DNA from: Streptococcus uberis
Lineage (GTDB): Bacteria; Bacillota; Bacilli; Lactobacillales; Streptococcaceae
Direction of reading: 5' to 3'
Assembly: GCF_000785785.1 (NCBI RefSeq)
Contig: NZ_JRQN01000009.1
Coordinates: 1-64,000, forward strand
DNA length: 64,000 nucleotides
Positions within the stretch are counted from its first letter, which is position 1, and every line of letters starts with the position of its first letter. Position numbers and translations under genes: made by a program. The notes under the pieces are model-generated. The model ran no database searches. It had not been told where the DNA came from and worked only from the letters and a program-made list of their open reading frames with translations. This document shows, piece by piece, positions 1-8,580 of the stretch.

Positions 1-158
1 AATCGACACTTTTGGGCAGAAGGTTATTATGTTAGTAGGTTGGATTAAATGAAGCTACAATAAAAAAATATATTCAAGAACAAGAAAAACATGATATAGC
101 ACTAGATAAATTGAGTGTGAAAGAATATGAGGATCCCTTTAGGGATAATAGCAAGTAA
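1..158 (+). pseudogene. tnpA: C-terminal part of an IS200-type transposase (TnpA), frameshifted and cut by the window edge
   Basis: Reading from base 1 gives RHFWAEGYYVS, and after a one-base shift near 37 the sequence goes on as VGLNEATIKKYIQEQEKHD to a stop at 156-158. Together these match the C-terminus of IS200/IS605-family Y1 transposases, small HUH enzymes that move single-stranded DNA. A missing base in the codon at 37-38 (probably ACG for Thr) explains the break. The start and the catalytic HUH motif lie outside the window, so whether the rest is intact cannot be seen. The hairpins just downstream fit the right end of such an element. Confidence 0.8.
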
Positions 159-296
159 TACAAATGCCTCTTTGAGAGGCCGGTGACGAGTCAAAAGCAA
201 TAAGGCTTGAACAAAGTGAAAGCCAGCGTCTTTAGGCGCTGGCTAGTTATTTGGGCTTATAGCCCTGGACCAAACCACCCGTTTGACGGGTGGTTA
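159..296 (+). mobile_element. Right end of the IS200/IS605-type element with several hairpins
   Basis: This short non-coding stretch after the transposase holds four inverted repeats: GCCTC/GAGGC at 166-180, AGCCAGCG/CGCTGGCT at 221-244, GGGCT/AGCCC at 253-265, and AACCACCCGT/ACGGGTGGTT at 273-295. Subterminal hairpins recognised by TnpA are typical of IS200/IS605 ends. The last hairpin is the likely end signal, but the exact boundary is inferred because the left end is not in the window. Confidence 0.65.
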
Positions 297-356
297 TGAT
301 TAGTTTGCATTATTTTGTGGGTGAGGATAAAGTCCTCATGGGTGTTTGTCTCACTC

Positions 357-716
357 TCATAGTTTTTCCAAGAATTTTTGAACCTCAACGCGAACTCGTG
401 TGTGACCTGCTTTGGCAATTAATTTTTTACCTGCGAAAGCTTCGATGCGAAAGTCATAACGGCGACCTTCTTCTTTGAGTGCTGTGATGATAATTGTGAT
501 GGTTTGGCCGATTTTAGAGGGGGCCAGATGTTGTATAGACAGTTCGGTTCCAACCGTAGAATAGTTGTTAGCAATACTTGCTTGGACAAATTGATAAGCA
601 GTATTTTCCATAAAGGCGGCTAAAGACGGAGTGGAAAGGACATCTAAACTACCTGAACCAACAGTTTTTGCTGAATGTTCAGGTTTTGTTTCATAAGATT
701 TTGAATAAATAGTCAT
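357..716 (-). CDS. Thioesterase-like hotdog protein (FlK-type family)
   Basis: 119 residues, the size of a single hotdog domain. The pattern is that of small acyl-CoA thioesterases related to fluoroacetyl-CoA thioesterase: a helix around SLAAFMENTAYQFV, then a TVGTELSIQHLAP segment near residues 53-65 that carries the Thr, Glu and His positions used in this family. The substrate is unknown; a housekeeping acyl-CoA or acyl-ACP hydrolase is more likely than fluoroacetate detoxification. The start at 716 follows AAAAAGGAGG on the minus strand. It is transcribed alone, toward the IS remnant and divergently from the DUF1801 gene. Confidence 0.72.
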   Translation of the reverse strand: MTIYSKSYETKPEHSAKTVGSGSLDVLSTPSLAAFMENTAYQFVQASIANNYSTVGTELSIQHLAPSKIGQTITIIITALKEEGRRYDFRIEAFAGKKLIAKAGHTRVRVEVQKFLEKL

Positions 717-810
717 GGGATTACCTCCTTTTTATATTATAGTATAAGCTAGTCATCTAGTCATCTCTTTCTGGTGGATTATGATATACTAAATAAAAAG
801 GGAGACGGTT

Positions 811-1164
811 ATGAAAGCAAATAGTCAAGGAGTAAGTGATTACATCAGTAATCGCCCAGTGAATCATCATGAAAGACTTGAGGTTGTACGTAGTCTTATT
901 AGTGAAAACTTACCTGAAACAGTTAGGGAAGGGATAGCTTGGTCCATGCCTTCTTATTGGCAAGGAACTTACCTAATCCATTTTCAGGATTATGGGCAAC
1001 ACTTGAACATCTATATTGGACCTGAAGCTGTTGAACGTTTTAAAACCATTTATCCAAGGCTAAATTATAGTAAAAGAGGCTTTAAATTGTTTCATAATCA
1101 GGAGTTACCAGAAACTGAATTAAGAGATATGCTTAATTGGCTTTATAAAACATATGCAAAATAG
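811..1164 (+). CDS. DUF1801 family protein (YdhG/frataxin-like fold)
   Basis: 117 residues with the DUF1801 pattern: an N-terminal helical part (SDYISNRP...RLEVVRSLI), the central AWSMPSYW motif, and a C-terminal KRGFKLFHNQELP block. Proteins of this family share a fold with frataxin and are sometimes called iron chaperones, but the role in streptococci is not established. The start follows a good ribosome site, GGGAGACGG. The rsuA gene begins 8 bases after its stop, so the two are probably co-transcribed. Confidence 0.8.
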   Translation: MKANSQGVSDYISNRPVNHHERLEVVRSLISENLPETVREGIAWSMPSYWQGTYLIHFQDYGQHLNIYIGPEAVERFKTIYPRLNYSKRGFKLFHNQELPETELRDMLNWLYKTYAK

Positions 1165-1172
1165 GGTATAAG

Positions 1173-1889
1173 ATGAGATTAGATAAATTTTTAGTTGATG
1201 CTGGTATTGGTAGTCGTAGTCAGGTTAAACAATTACTTAAGAAAAAGGAAATTTTAGTCAATGGTAAGGTTGAAAGCTCTGCTAAGGCTCAGATTGATTC
1301 TGACAAGGATAAAATAGTTTATCAAGGGCAGGAGCTTATCTATGAAGAGTTTCTCTATTACATGCTTAATAAACCATCAGGTGTTGTTTCTGCTACCGAA
1401 GATAATCTTCACCAGACGGTAGTCGATTTATTAGATGATAGGGCAAGACAAAAGAATGTTTTTCCTGTTGGGCGTTTGGATAAGGATACGCATGGGTTGT
1501 TACTCTTAACCAACAATGGAGACTTAGCACATCAATTGTTGTCTCCAAAAAAACATGTTGATAAAGTTTATCTAGCTCAGGTTAAAGGAGTAATGACAGT
1601 AGCGGATCAACATGCTTTTGAAAATGGAATGCAATTGTCTGACCATCATTGTTTACCTGCCACTTTAGAAATTCTTGAAAAAAATGAGCAGGAGCAAAGT
1701 TGCAAGGTTAAAATTACTTTGAAAGAAGGTAAATTTCATCAAGTAAAACGAATGGTCAAAGCTTGTGGTAAGGAAGTGACTGATTTAGAGCGTCTGGCCA
1801 TGGGGGCCCTTGTTTTAGATGATTCATTAGCATTAGGAGAGTTCAGACGCTTAACAGCAGAAGAAGTTGAGAGCTTATTTGAGAGATAG
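1173..1889 (+). CDS. rsuA: 16S rRNA pseudouridine(516) synthase
   Basis: 238 residues, normal for RsuA. An S4 RNA-binding domain covers about residues 1-60 (RLDKFLVDAGIGSRSQV), followed by the pseudouridine synthase domain with the catalytic motif GRLDKDTHGLLLLTNNGDL; the nucleophile is Asp103. The C-terminus holds the KEGKFHQVKRM motif. The enzyme isomerises U516 of 16S rRNA during small-subunit maturation. It lies directly behind the DUF1801 gene and is followed by a hairpin terminator shared with corA, which comes from the other strand. A related rRNA or tRNA pseudouridine synthase of the same family cannot be fully excluded. Confidence 0.88.
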   Translation: MRLDKFLVDAGIGSRSQVKQLLKKKEILVNGKVESSAKAQIDSDKDKIVYQGQELIYEEFLYYMLNKPSGVVSATEDNLHQTVVDLLDDRARQKNVFPVGRLDKDTHGLLLLTNNGDLAHQLLSPKKHVDKVYLAQVKGVMTVADQHAFENGMQLSDHHCLPATLEILEKNEQEQSCKVKITLKEGKFHQVKRMVKACGKEVTDLERLAMGALVLDDSLALGEFRRLTAEEVESLFER

Positions 1890-1891
1890 TA

Positions 1892-1924
1892 AAGAAGCTA
1901 GAAATATTCCCAGCTTCTATTTTT
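1892..1924. terminator. Intrinsic terminator between rsuA and corA
   Basis: The hairpin AGAAGCT/AGCTTCT with an 11-base loop is followed by TATTTTTAT. It lies between two convergent genes and can serve both. Confidence 0.7.
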
Positions 1925-2840
1925 ATAACCATTTTTTATATTTGAAAAACGACAATGTTGAAATTAAAATTGTGATTGCAATCAGTATAACAGCTGGGTA
2001 GCCCCATTTGCTCGATAATTCAGGCATATACTTAAAGTTCATGCCGTACCAGCCAACTAATATGGTTAAAGGCATACATGAAGTCGTCACAATCGTCAAA
2101 ATTGCCATAATCTTGTTTTGTTTCATTTCAAGTCGTGACTGCGCTAGATCTCTAATTTGAATAATAGTTTCTCTCAGAGTTTGAACTGTTGTTTGTAAAC
2201 GCGCGACCCGTGAAGCAAATAAGTGAAAGAAGCGAAGGTTTTCGTCTTTGAAAAAATTATTTTCATTTTCATTGAATTCTTGAGCCAAGTCAATCAATTG
2301 CAAATAGTGCTGATTCAATTTAATAAACTGTTTACGCAATTGATTTAACCGATGATCATAGTTCACATCACTATTATCCAAAATAGCCTCTTCAATGTCA
2401 TCCAATTCACGATCGAATGCGTCTAAAAGTTCTACATCATCTTTAATGATATATTCTAAAAAATCATAGATAAAGCGTTCTAAACTTGGCTGCTTCCACC
2501 GTTTAGTTTTTTGGATTTTTTTGAGCAATTGTTTCACATGCTCATGACGATCAATAAAAATAATACCTCGTTCATCCAGAGCAAATGAAAAGTCCATAGC
2601 TTTGCCTAAAAGATCATCGCGAAATGGAATTTTGAAAGTTCCTGTCAAAGAATCCAAATTGACTTCAGCCTTTGTAGAATTGGCGGAGAGGATATTAAAA
2701 TCGATATCAATCCCCATATGCAAATCATGTTGGAGGGTTTGCCATTCTTCAGGCTTTAGAATGGCAACAAAAGGATAATTAGCTGTGAAACATTCTTTGA
2801 ATGTTGTGGGTTTTAATGTTTCTAAGATATGATAGTACAT
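1923..2840 (-). CDS. corA: CorA-family magnesium/cobalt channel
   Basis: 305 residues with the CorA layout: a soluble N-terminal domain, a long charged helical region (about 110-245), then two membrane helices at about 246-265 and 279-299. The signature GMN sits at 266-268 in WYGMNFKYMPEL, which forms the selectivity loop between the helices. CorA pentamers move Mg2+ inward across the membrane. The C-terminus is basic (KYKKWL), as usual. No Mg2+ riboswitch is seen in the short upstream gap, which holds only the pepS terminator. The exact ion (Mg2+, Co2+ or Ni2+) cannot be read from sequence. Confidence 0.9.
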   Translation of the reverse strand: MYYHILETLKPTTFKECFTANYPFVAILKPEEWQTLQHDLHMGIDIDFNILSANSTKAEVNLDSLTGTFKIPFRDDLLGKAMDFSFALDERGIIFIDRHEHVKQLLKKIQKTKRWKQPSLERFIYDFLEYIIKDDVELLDAFDRELDDIEEAILDNSDVNYDHRLNQLRKQFIKLNQHYLQLIDLAQEFNENENNFFKDENLRFFHLFASRVARLQTTVQTLRETIIQIRDLAQSRLEMKQNKIMAILTIVTTSCMPLTILVGWYGMNFKYMPELSSKWGYPAVILIAITILISTLSFFKYKKWL

Positions 2841-2863
2841 AGGTCTATTATATGCTGAGCCAA

Positions 2864-2895
2864 CAAAAAAAGCCAGTTATTAACTGACTTTTTAA
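2864..2895 (-). terminator. Intrinsic terminator downstream of pepS
   Basis: On the minus strand AAAAAGTCAGTTA pairs with TAACTGGCTTTTT and a run of T follows. It ends the pepS transcript before corA. Confidence 0.75.
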
Positions 2896-2900
2896 GAATT

Positions 2901-4140
2901 TTATATTGCCCATTCTCCACCACGGAAGATTGGAATAATTTGCCCATCTTTAGTGATACCATCGATATCCATTTTTTCTGAACCAATCATGAAGTCAACG
3001 TGGGCTGTTGAACGATTCAATCCAGCAGCTTTTAATTCATCGTTAGACATTTCTGTTCCACCTTTAAGACTGAAGCATAGCTGCGCCAATGGCCAAGTGG
3101 TTAGAAGCATTTTCATCAAATAAGGTATTAAAGAATGTTAGGCCCGATAATGAAATAGGCGTTTTATGAGGAACTAGGGCAACCTCACCGAGTGCACGTG
3201 CGCCTTCGTTTTCTTCAACCAAGCGTTTGATTGTTTCTTCCCCTTTTTTGGCAGTCACATCCACAATTTGGCCATCTTTGAAAGTGAACGTCATATCTTC
3301 AATAACGACACCGGCATATGACAATGGTTTAGTTGATGAGACATAGCCATCTGCACGACGATAGTCAGGAGCTGAGAAAACTTCCTCAGTTGGCATATTA
3401 GCAATGAATTCTTCACCCTGTGCATTAACACTGCCAGCAGCTTCCCAAAGATGGTTTTCTGGCATTCCTAATGTTAAATCGGTACCTGGTGCCATATAAT
3501 GTAAGGCATCAAATTGGAAATCATTAAGGATTGTTGCTTTTTCTACTAATTTTTCTTGATGTAAGTCCCATGCTTTAATTGGATCTTCTTCATAGATACG
3601 GTTCATTTTGAAGATAGCATCCCAAAGTGCATCAACTTGCTCTTCTTCGGTAGCTAAATCAGGGAAGACCATTTTTGCCCATTCAGGACTTGAAGCGGCA
3701 ACTAAATTCCAGCTAAATTTATTGGCCTGTGATGCAGCTCGTTGTCTTTCTAAGGCAATAGCGGTTGCCTTAGTTGAAGCTGATAATCGTTCAGAATCAA
3801 CACCAGCAAAGGCATTTGGATCTGATGAACGGACAAACAAACGACTTGTATTTTTACCAAGTAAATAATCAGATTTTTCAACAACAAAATTTGGAACATT
3901 AATCAAGCGTTCGTAGTCTGCATGAATTAATTTTTCACGTGTGATGGCATCATCGATATAGTCAACAAGTACTTCAACTGCGCCAGCTTCATATGCTTTT
4001 TTGGTTAACATACGCGCAAATTCATGATGTTCAACAGCAATTGCTATTAAAAGGGTATGACCTTTTTGAACATTGACACCTTTTTTAATTAACAAATTGG
4101 CGTATTTCTCTAAGTTAGTTTGAAAATTAGGTAAAACCAT
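2901..4140 (-). pseudogene. pepS: Aminopeptidase PepS (M29 family), frameshifted near the C-terminus
   Basis: The first 352 codons give an uninterrupted M29 metallo-aminopeptidase that then runs into a false end (GAAMLQS) at 3064. The remaining C-terminus, starting SLKGGTEMSNDELKA and holding the metal-ligand motif STAHVDFMIGS, is intact in another frame down to 2901. Restoring two bases around 3072-3082 gives 413 residues, the usual PepS length. The enzyme removes N-terminal residues from cytosolic peptides. As written, the product would lack the His and Asp metal ligands and be inactive. The changes look like two short T runs (A on the plus strand) each missing a base, so a sequence error is possible. 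Confidence 0.88.
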
Positions 4141-4323
4141 TTGGGTCTCCTTATGATTAGTTATAGTTTATTATTCTAATATAGCATAAATGCACGTAAT
4201 ACTCAAAAACTCTAGGTTTGATTTAAGGATGACAATCTTATTTAACTTTGTCTTCTGATTTGCTAATTGATACCATTCATGTTAAGATATATAGAGAAAA
4301 TATCGATAGAAGAGGTAGTAATT

Positions 4324-4449
4324 GTGGCTTTTGGAGAAAATGGACCTCGTAAGAAAACAGGTTTTGAAAAAATAACAATGTTTGTTGTCATCTTAATGGT
4401 TTTAGTAACTGTTGGTGGCTTGATTATGGGTGCTTGTCAGTATTTTTAG
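4324..4449 (+). CDS. Small membrane protein, DUF4044 family
   Basis: 41 residues: a charged N-terminus with the motif GENGPRKKTGFEKIT, then one membrane helix (about 20-38). This matches the small DUF4044 proteins kept just upstream of obg in streptococci. Function is unknown. The GTG at 4324 is chosen over an upstream ATG at 4267 because it follows AGAGGTAG at the right distance and gives the family length. A strong terminator follows, separating it from obg. Confidence 0.72.
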   Translation: MAFGENGPRKKTGFEKITMFVVILMVLVTVGGLIMGACQYF

Positions 4450-4454
4450 GTTAG

Positions 4455-4476
4455 AACGCCGTATGGCGTTTTTTTA
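4455..4476 (+). terminator. Intrinsic terminator after the DUF4044 gene
   Basis: AACGCC, loop GTAT, GGCGTT, then seven T. It lies 27 bases ahead of obg, so obg expression depends on read-through or a promoter inside this gap. Confidence 0.82.
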
Positions 4477-4502
4477 ACAGAAAAGAAAGTTAGAGAATTA
4501 TA

Positions 4503-5818
4503 ATGAGTATGTTTTTAGATACTGCTAAGATTAGTGTTCATGCTGGTCGTGGTGGTGATGGAATGGTAGCCTTTAGGCGTGAAAAATATGTACCAAATGG
4601 TGGCCCTTGGGGCGGTGATGGTGGTAAAGGTGGATCTGTCACCTTTAAAGTCGATGAAGGGTTAAGAACCTTAATGGATTTCCGTTATAACCGCAAATTC
4701 CGTGCCAAAGCTGGTGAAAAAGGAATGACCAAAGGAATGCATGGTCGAGGAGCTGAGGATTTAATCGTTCAGGTTCCTCAAGGAACTACGGTTAAAGATG
4801 CTGAAACGGGCAAAGTTATTGTCGACTTAGTGGAACATGGTCAAGAGTTTACTATTGCCCAAGGTGGCCGTGGTGGCCGTGGTAACATTCGTTTTGCAAC
4901 ACCACGTAATCCAGCACCAGAAATTGCTGAAAATGGCGAACCAGGTGAAGAACGAGAGTTAGAACTTGAGTTGAAAATTTTAGCTGATGTTGGGTTAGTT
5001 GGTTTTCCTTCTGTTGGCAAATCCACATTATTAAGTGTGGTATCGGCTGCTAAACCTAAAATTGGAGCTTACCACTTACAACTATTGTTCCCAATATAGG
5101 CATGGTGAGAACAAAATCCGGAGATAGTTTTGCCATGGCTGACTTACCTGGACTGATTGAAGGTGCTAGCCAAGGTGTTGGATTAGGAACACAGTTCCTA
5201 CGCCATATTGAACGGACACGTGTTATTCTTCATGTTATTGACATGTCAGCTTCTGAAGGTCGTGATCCTTACGATGACTACAAATCAATTAATAATGAAT
5301 TAGAAACCTATAACCTTCGTTTGATGGAACGTCCACAAATTATTGTGGCAAATAAGATGGATATGCCTGAGGCTAAAGACAACTTAAAAGATTTCAAAGA
5401 GAAGTTAGCTGCAGAGTATGATGAATTTGAAGAACAACCAATGATCTTCCCAATTTCAACTTTGGCGCACCAAGGTCTTGAAAATCTCTTAGAAGCGACA
5501 GCTGAGCTCTTGTCCAAAACAGATGAGTTCTTATTGTACGATGAATCAGATTTCCAAGATGAAGAAGAAGTATACTATGGCTTTGCTGGTGAAGAAAAAG
5601 CATTTGATATTAGTCGTGACGATGATGCTGCTTGGGTATTATCAGGTGATAAACTTGAACGCCTGTTCGTTATGACAAACATGGAACGTGACGAATCAAT
5701 CATGAAATTTGCAAGACAATTGCGTGGCATGGGAGTTGATGAGGCTCTTCGTGAACGCGGTGCTAAGGATGGTGACATCGTTCGTATCGGTAATTATGAA
5801 TTTGAATTTGTTGATTAA
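4503..5818 (+). pseudogene. obg: GTPase Obg (CgtA), apparent one-base frameshift
   Basis: The first part (4503-5099) holds the glycine-rich Obg domain (about residues 1-158, [11 protein letters not shown]) and the G1 loop GFPSVGKST. The second (5102-5818) holds DLPGLIEG (G3), NKMD (G4) and the C-terminal OCT domain. A missing T at 5076-5077 (TTTACA read as TTACA) explains the break; with it restored the protein has 438 residues, the normal length. Obg is a ribosome-assembly GTPase and is essential in the bacteria tested, so an artefact is much more likely than a real loss. Confidence 0.92.
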
Positions 5819-5848
5819 TCAATAGGTAGTAAGGAAAGGAGTTTTCTT

Positions 5849-6001
5849 ATGGGAGATAAACCCATATCTTTTAAAGATAAGGATGGCAATTTCGTTTCAG
5901 CAGCAGATGTCTGGAATACTGAGAAATTAGAAGAACTTTTCAACCAATTAAATCCCAATAGACAACTTCGTCTGGAACGGGAAAAATTAGCAAAAAAATA
6001 A
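5849..6001 (+). CDS. Small conserved hypothetical protein downstream of obg
   Basis: 50 residues beginning MGDKPISFKDKDGNFVSAAD and ending in a charged helix rich in Arg, Glu and Lys. It has a strong ribosome site, AAGGAAAGGAG, and its own terminator directly after the stop, both good signs of a real gene. No membrane segment or known domain is seen. It sits 30 bases after obg and is probably co-transcribed with it. I recall similar short ORFs after obg in other streptococci but cannot assign a function. Confidence 0.75.
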   Translation: MGDKPISFKDKDGNFVSAADVWNTEKLEELFNQLNPNRQLRLEREKLAKK

Positions 6002-6036
6002 ACAAAAGTAATAAGATACTTTTGTTTATTTTTTTG
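6002..6036 (+). terminator. Intrinsic terminator of the obg operon
   Basis: ACAAAAGTA pairs with TACTTTTGT across a short loop, followed by TTATTTTTTT. It lies between the small gene and the convergent pnuC. Confidence 0.8.
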
Positions 6037-6044
6037 GTATTGAG

Positions 6045-6770
6045 TTAAATGTTAAAAAGATTTTCTGCAGTTTTGATTGCGATCACTTGAGAGTGGTAAA
6101 TTTTTCGCCAGTTATAAACGGTATAGATATCATTTATTAGAAAAATCGCAAAGCAAATGACAATAGCATAGTGACTGACCTTGGTTTGAGCTTCCATAAG
6201 CCATAATGTCATTAAGATAATATCATTCATGAGATAGGCTAAGGCAAACATTGGACTTCTTTTGTAAGAAAGAAAGGTACCAGCAAAAGCTGTCGAAATT
6301 GAAAGGGTGGAAATGGCTAAAAACGGGGTGTGAAAAAGTGAAAGGAAATAGTAGAAAATACAGGTGATAGCAATTGTTGAGACAATCAGAAGGTAAATAT
6401 CTTTAAACTTGAGATAATTGATTAATACCTGTGTTTTTTGTTCTTGAAAAGGGTGACTTAACCAAGATAAGAGTGAAAATAAAGCCATCGGAATTGTCAA
6501 AAAACAATAAGTAATTAATTCACCATAATAATGGTTATGGAAAGCTAGATAAGCATAGATGACAGAAAAAATGATGATTAATCCTTGTCCAATAGGATTA
6601 CCTTTTGCAGAAAATATCAGTGATGTTGCACCGATGAGAGAAGCAATCAGTGCTAAGGGTTCTTGATCTCCGAAGTAAAAAGCAGTAGCAATAATTGCAC
6701 AGATTGAAAATAACCACAAAAACCATTCGGTCGGGGTGAAATAACGTAAAGTTTTCATGCTTTTATTCAA
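6045..6770 (-). CDS. pnuC: PnuC-type nicotinamide riboside transporter
   Basis: 241 residues, very hydrophobic, with about seven membrane helices and few charged residues inside, as in PnuC. The block starting WFLWLFSICAII and the later WLMEAQTKVSHYA and NDIYTVYNWRKI blocks fit the family, in which conserved Trp and Asn residues bind the ligand. PnuC takes up nicotinamide riboside for NAD synthesis by facilitated diffusion, with trapping by phosphorylation. It follows the ABC-F gene by 12 bases on the same strand, so the two probably share a transcript. No NAD riboswitch was recognised. Confidence 0.82.
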   Translation of the reverse strand: MNKSMKTLRYFTPTEWFLWLFSICAIIATAFYFGDQEPLALIASLIGATSLIFSAKGNPIGQGLIIIFSVIYAYLAFHNHYYGELITYCFLTIPMALFSLLSWLSHPFQEQKTQVLINYLKFKDIYLLIVSTIAITCIFYYFLSLFHTPFLAISTLSISTAFAGTFLSYKRSPMFALAYLMNDIILMTLWLMEAQTKVSHYAIVICFAIFLINDIYTVYNWRKIYHSQVIAIKTAENLFNI

Positions 6771-6782
6771 ACACAGACCAGA

Positions 6783-8294
6783 CTATCTGTCAATAGGGCA
6801 AGTTAATAATTCTTGGTCAGTCAATTCTAAAATTGAAAACCCTGTTTCCTTGATAAAGTAGTGATCATGAGAAACAGAGATAACCGCCCCAGGATAATCC
6901 ATAAATAATTGACGAACTAAAGGTTGACTGGTAGGTGATAAGTGTCTTGTCGGCTCATCAAGAATCAATACATTATTCTTTTCTAAAACCATTTTGGCCA
7001 AGAACAGTTTAGCACGCTGCCCACCAGATAATTGCTCTAAATCGTGTGTGATTTCTTCTCTAGTAAATTGAAGACTTGCTAAAAGCGATTTGACTGTTTC
7101 AGTTGGATAATCCCCTAAAAACTCTAAGGGAGTGAGCTTTTTGTCTAGCACTTCTTCGTAATTTTGAGGCATATAGCCAATTGACAGAGTCGGATCCAAT
7201 TGCATTTTTGCTAACATAAATTTTAGGAATTGTGTTTTGCCAATTCCGTTTTTACCAGTGATGACAACTTTATCTTGGCCTTTTAACAAGAATGAAATAA
7301 CTTGACCAGTAGCTAGATGCTCATCCTGCAAGTGCAAGATAGTTCGCTGCTTGGCCAAGCAAGGAATATCTGTGAAGAATAAGTTAAGACTATCTATTTC
7401 CAAGGGCGCTTTGGTCAACTGGTTCTGATCTTTTGCTAACCGACTTTCCTGTGATTTAAGAGCTTTCATTTTTTTAGCTAATAAGCGTCCGGCCGTGGAA
7501 TCTTTTGTCTTTTCAAGTTGGTGCTGCACACTATCATGCACGCGTTTAAAACGAGCTTCTTTCTTTTTATATTCTTCTTTTTCCTTAGTTGCCAATTTCC
7601 TCTGTTTATCATATGCTGCTTGTCTATTAGTAACATAGTCGGCATAATTGCTTCTTGAGATATGATGTGTCGCTACTGTCCGTTTTTTGACTAATTCTAG
7701 GTGGAGAATGGAGCTTGCGCAAGCTTCAAGAAGTGCTTGGTCATGGGAAATAAAAATAATGGTTATCGAACTTTCTTTGATAAAACGCGTTAGCCATTCT
7801 AAAGACTCTAAATCTAAGTCTGCTGATGGTTCATCTAGTAAGAGTAGGTCAGGATGGATTGCTAAGAGTTTGAGTAGTTGTAATTTTAAGCGTTCACCAC
7901 CTGATAAGTCAGTCAACTTTAACTGAGGAGTTTCGAGTAATTCAGTCTTGAAATGAAGGTGATTAGCAAGTTGGTAGAATTGGTTGAAGTCAAAAAGATC
8001 AAAATCCAAATCTTGATAAAGAAAATCTGATGGACTTAAATTAAGCATGCTTTTTTCTAGGGTTTGTGGTAAATAGGCCATTCTTTTGAAGTGATTAGTA
8101 ATGTTACCCTCTTTTTCTATGTAGGATAAGATTTTGTCAGGCTGATAGATAGCTTGTAAGAGACTGGATTTTCCAGTTCCTTCCTCACCTATGATGGCAA
8201 GTTTGTCACCGGCGGTTACTGTTAAACTGAGCTGATTAATCAGTTTATTTAAATCTTTTTGATGTGTTAATGTTACATTTTTTAGTTCTAGCAT
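6783..8294 (-). CDS. ABC-F family ATPase, probable ribosome-protection type
   Basis: 503 residues with two ABC domains and no membrane part, the ABC-F layout. Domain 1: Walker A GEEGTGKSS, signature LSGGERLKL, Walker B LLLLDEPSADLD. A charged linker follows (about 230-300, rich in Lys and Glu). Domain 2: GKNGIGKTQ, LSGGQRAKL, LILDEPTRHLS. ABC-F proteins act on the ribosome as translation factors or by displacing antibiotics from the peptidyl-transferase centre. The long leader with a mini-ORF and terminator upstream suggests induction by a translation inhibitor, which favours a resistance-type role. The exact subfamily (Lsa, Vga, Msr or other) is not assigned. Confidence 0.82.
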   Translation of the reverse strand: MLELKNVTLTHQKDLNKLINQLSLTVTAGDKLAIIGEEGTGKSSLLQAIYQPDKILSYIEKEGNITNHFKRMAYLPQTLEKSMLNLSPSDFLYQDLDFDLFDFNQFYQLANHLHFKTELLETPQLKLTDLSGGERLKLQLLKLLAIHPDLLLLDEPSADLDLESLEWLTRFIKESSITIIFISHDQALLEACASSILHLELVKKRTVATHHISRSNYADYVTNRQAAYDKQRKLATKEKEEYKKKEARFKRVHDSVQHQLEKTKDSTAGRLLAKKMKALKSQESRLAKDQNQLTKAPLEIDSLNLFFTDIPCLAKQRTILHLQDEHLATGQVISFLLKGQDKVVITGKNGIGKTQFLKFMLAKMQLDPTLSIGYMPQNYEEVLDKKLTPLEFLGDYPTETVKSLLASLQFTREEITHDLEQLSGGQRAKLFLAKMVLEKNNVLILDEPTRHLSPTSQPLVRQLFMDYPGAVISVSHDHYFIKETGFSILELTDQELLTCPIDR

Positions 8295-8511
8295 AGTATC
8301 TCCTTTTTATAGTTAAAAAGTGATGTAAAAAGAAGAGAAAAAAACTTTCCACCCTAGCAAGTAGAAAGTCAAGAAGATGCAACATAAGAAACTACCCTAC
8401 TAAATGCAGGTAGTTGTAATTATAGGGGCACACTAAAAACTAAAACTTGATAAGGTTATCTTCTTTTAGTTTTTTAGTTTTTCATGGCTCCTATACCTCC
8501 GTTTTATAATT
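8295..8511 (-). promoter_or_regulatory. Structured leader of the ABC-F gene, probable transcription attenuator
   Basis: About 215 bases of untranslated leader read on the minus strand. In order: GTAATTAT, later complemented by ATAATTAC; a strong ribosome site CGGAGG ahead of a three-codon ORF; a hairpin made of ACTAAAA and TTTTAGT that includes the ORF stop; a hairpin AACTACC/GGTAGTT; and finally ACTTTC/GAAAGT followed by seven T, a weak intrinsic terminator about 45 bases before the gene. Short upstream ORFs controlling a terminator are known for other ABC-F and erm genes. That this leader works the same way is inference. Confidence 0.7.
8474..8485 (-). CDS. Three-codon leader ORF (Met-Lys-Asn-stop)
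   Basis: ATGAAAAACTAA on the minus strand, placed 5-10 bases after CGGAGGTATAGGAG, a near-ideal ribosome site. Nothing else near it is an open frame. Its stop overlaps the first arm of a hairpin, so a ribosome stalled here would keep that hairpin open. It is too short for homology; the support is position and the ribosome site only. Confidence 0.5.
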   Translation of the reverse strand: MKN

Positions 8512-8517
8512 ACTTGT

Positions 8518-8546
8518 ATTCTAGCACCAAAAGAAGGCTCTGTCAA
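8518..8546 (-). promoter_or_regulatory. Sigma-A promoter of the ABC-F gene
   Basis: On the minus strand TTGACA (8541-8546), a 17-base spacer, then TAGAAT (8518-8523). One of the best promoter matches in the window. The transcript would start near 8511, giving the long leader described. Confidence 0.8.
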
Positions 8547-8580
8547 ATAGAAACTTGTTCACTTTGGACAACTAAAAGCA

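Noticed and set aside
2841..2900. Magnesium riboswitch ahead of corA
   Set aside because: The gap is about 60 bases and is taken up by the pepS terminator; there is no room for an M-box.
4267..4323. Longer start for the DUF4044 gene
   Set aside because: The extra 19 residues do not fit the family, and the ribosome site AGAGGTAG lies inside them, ahead of the GTG at 4324.
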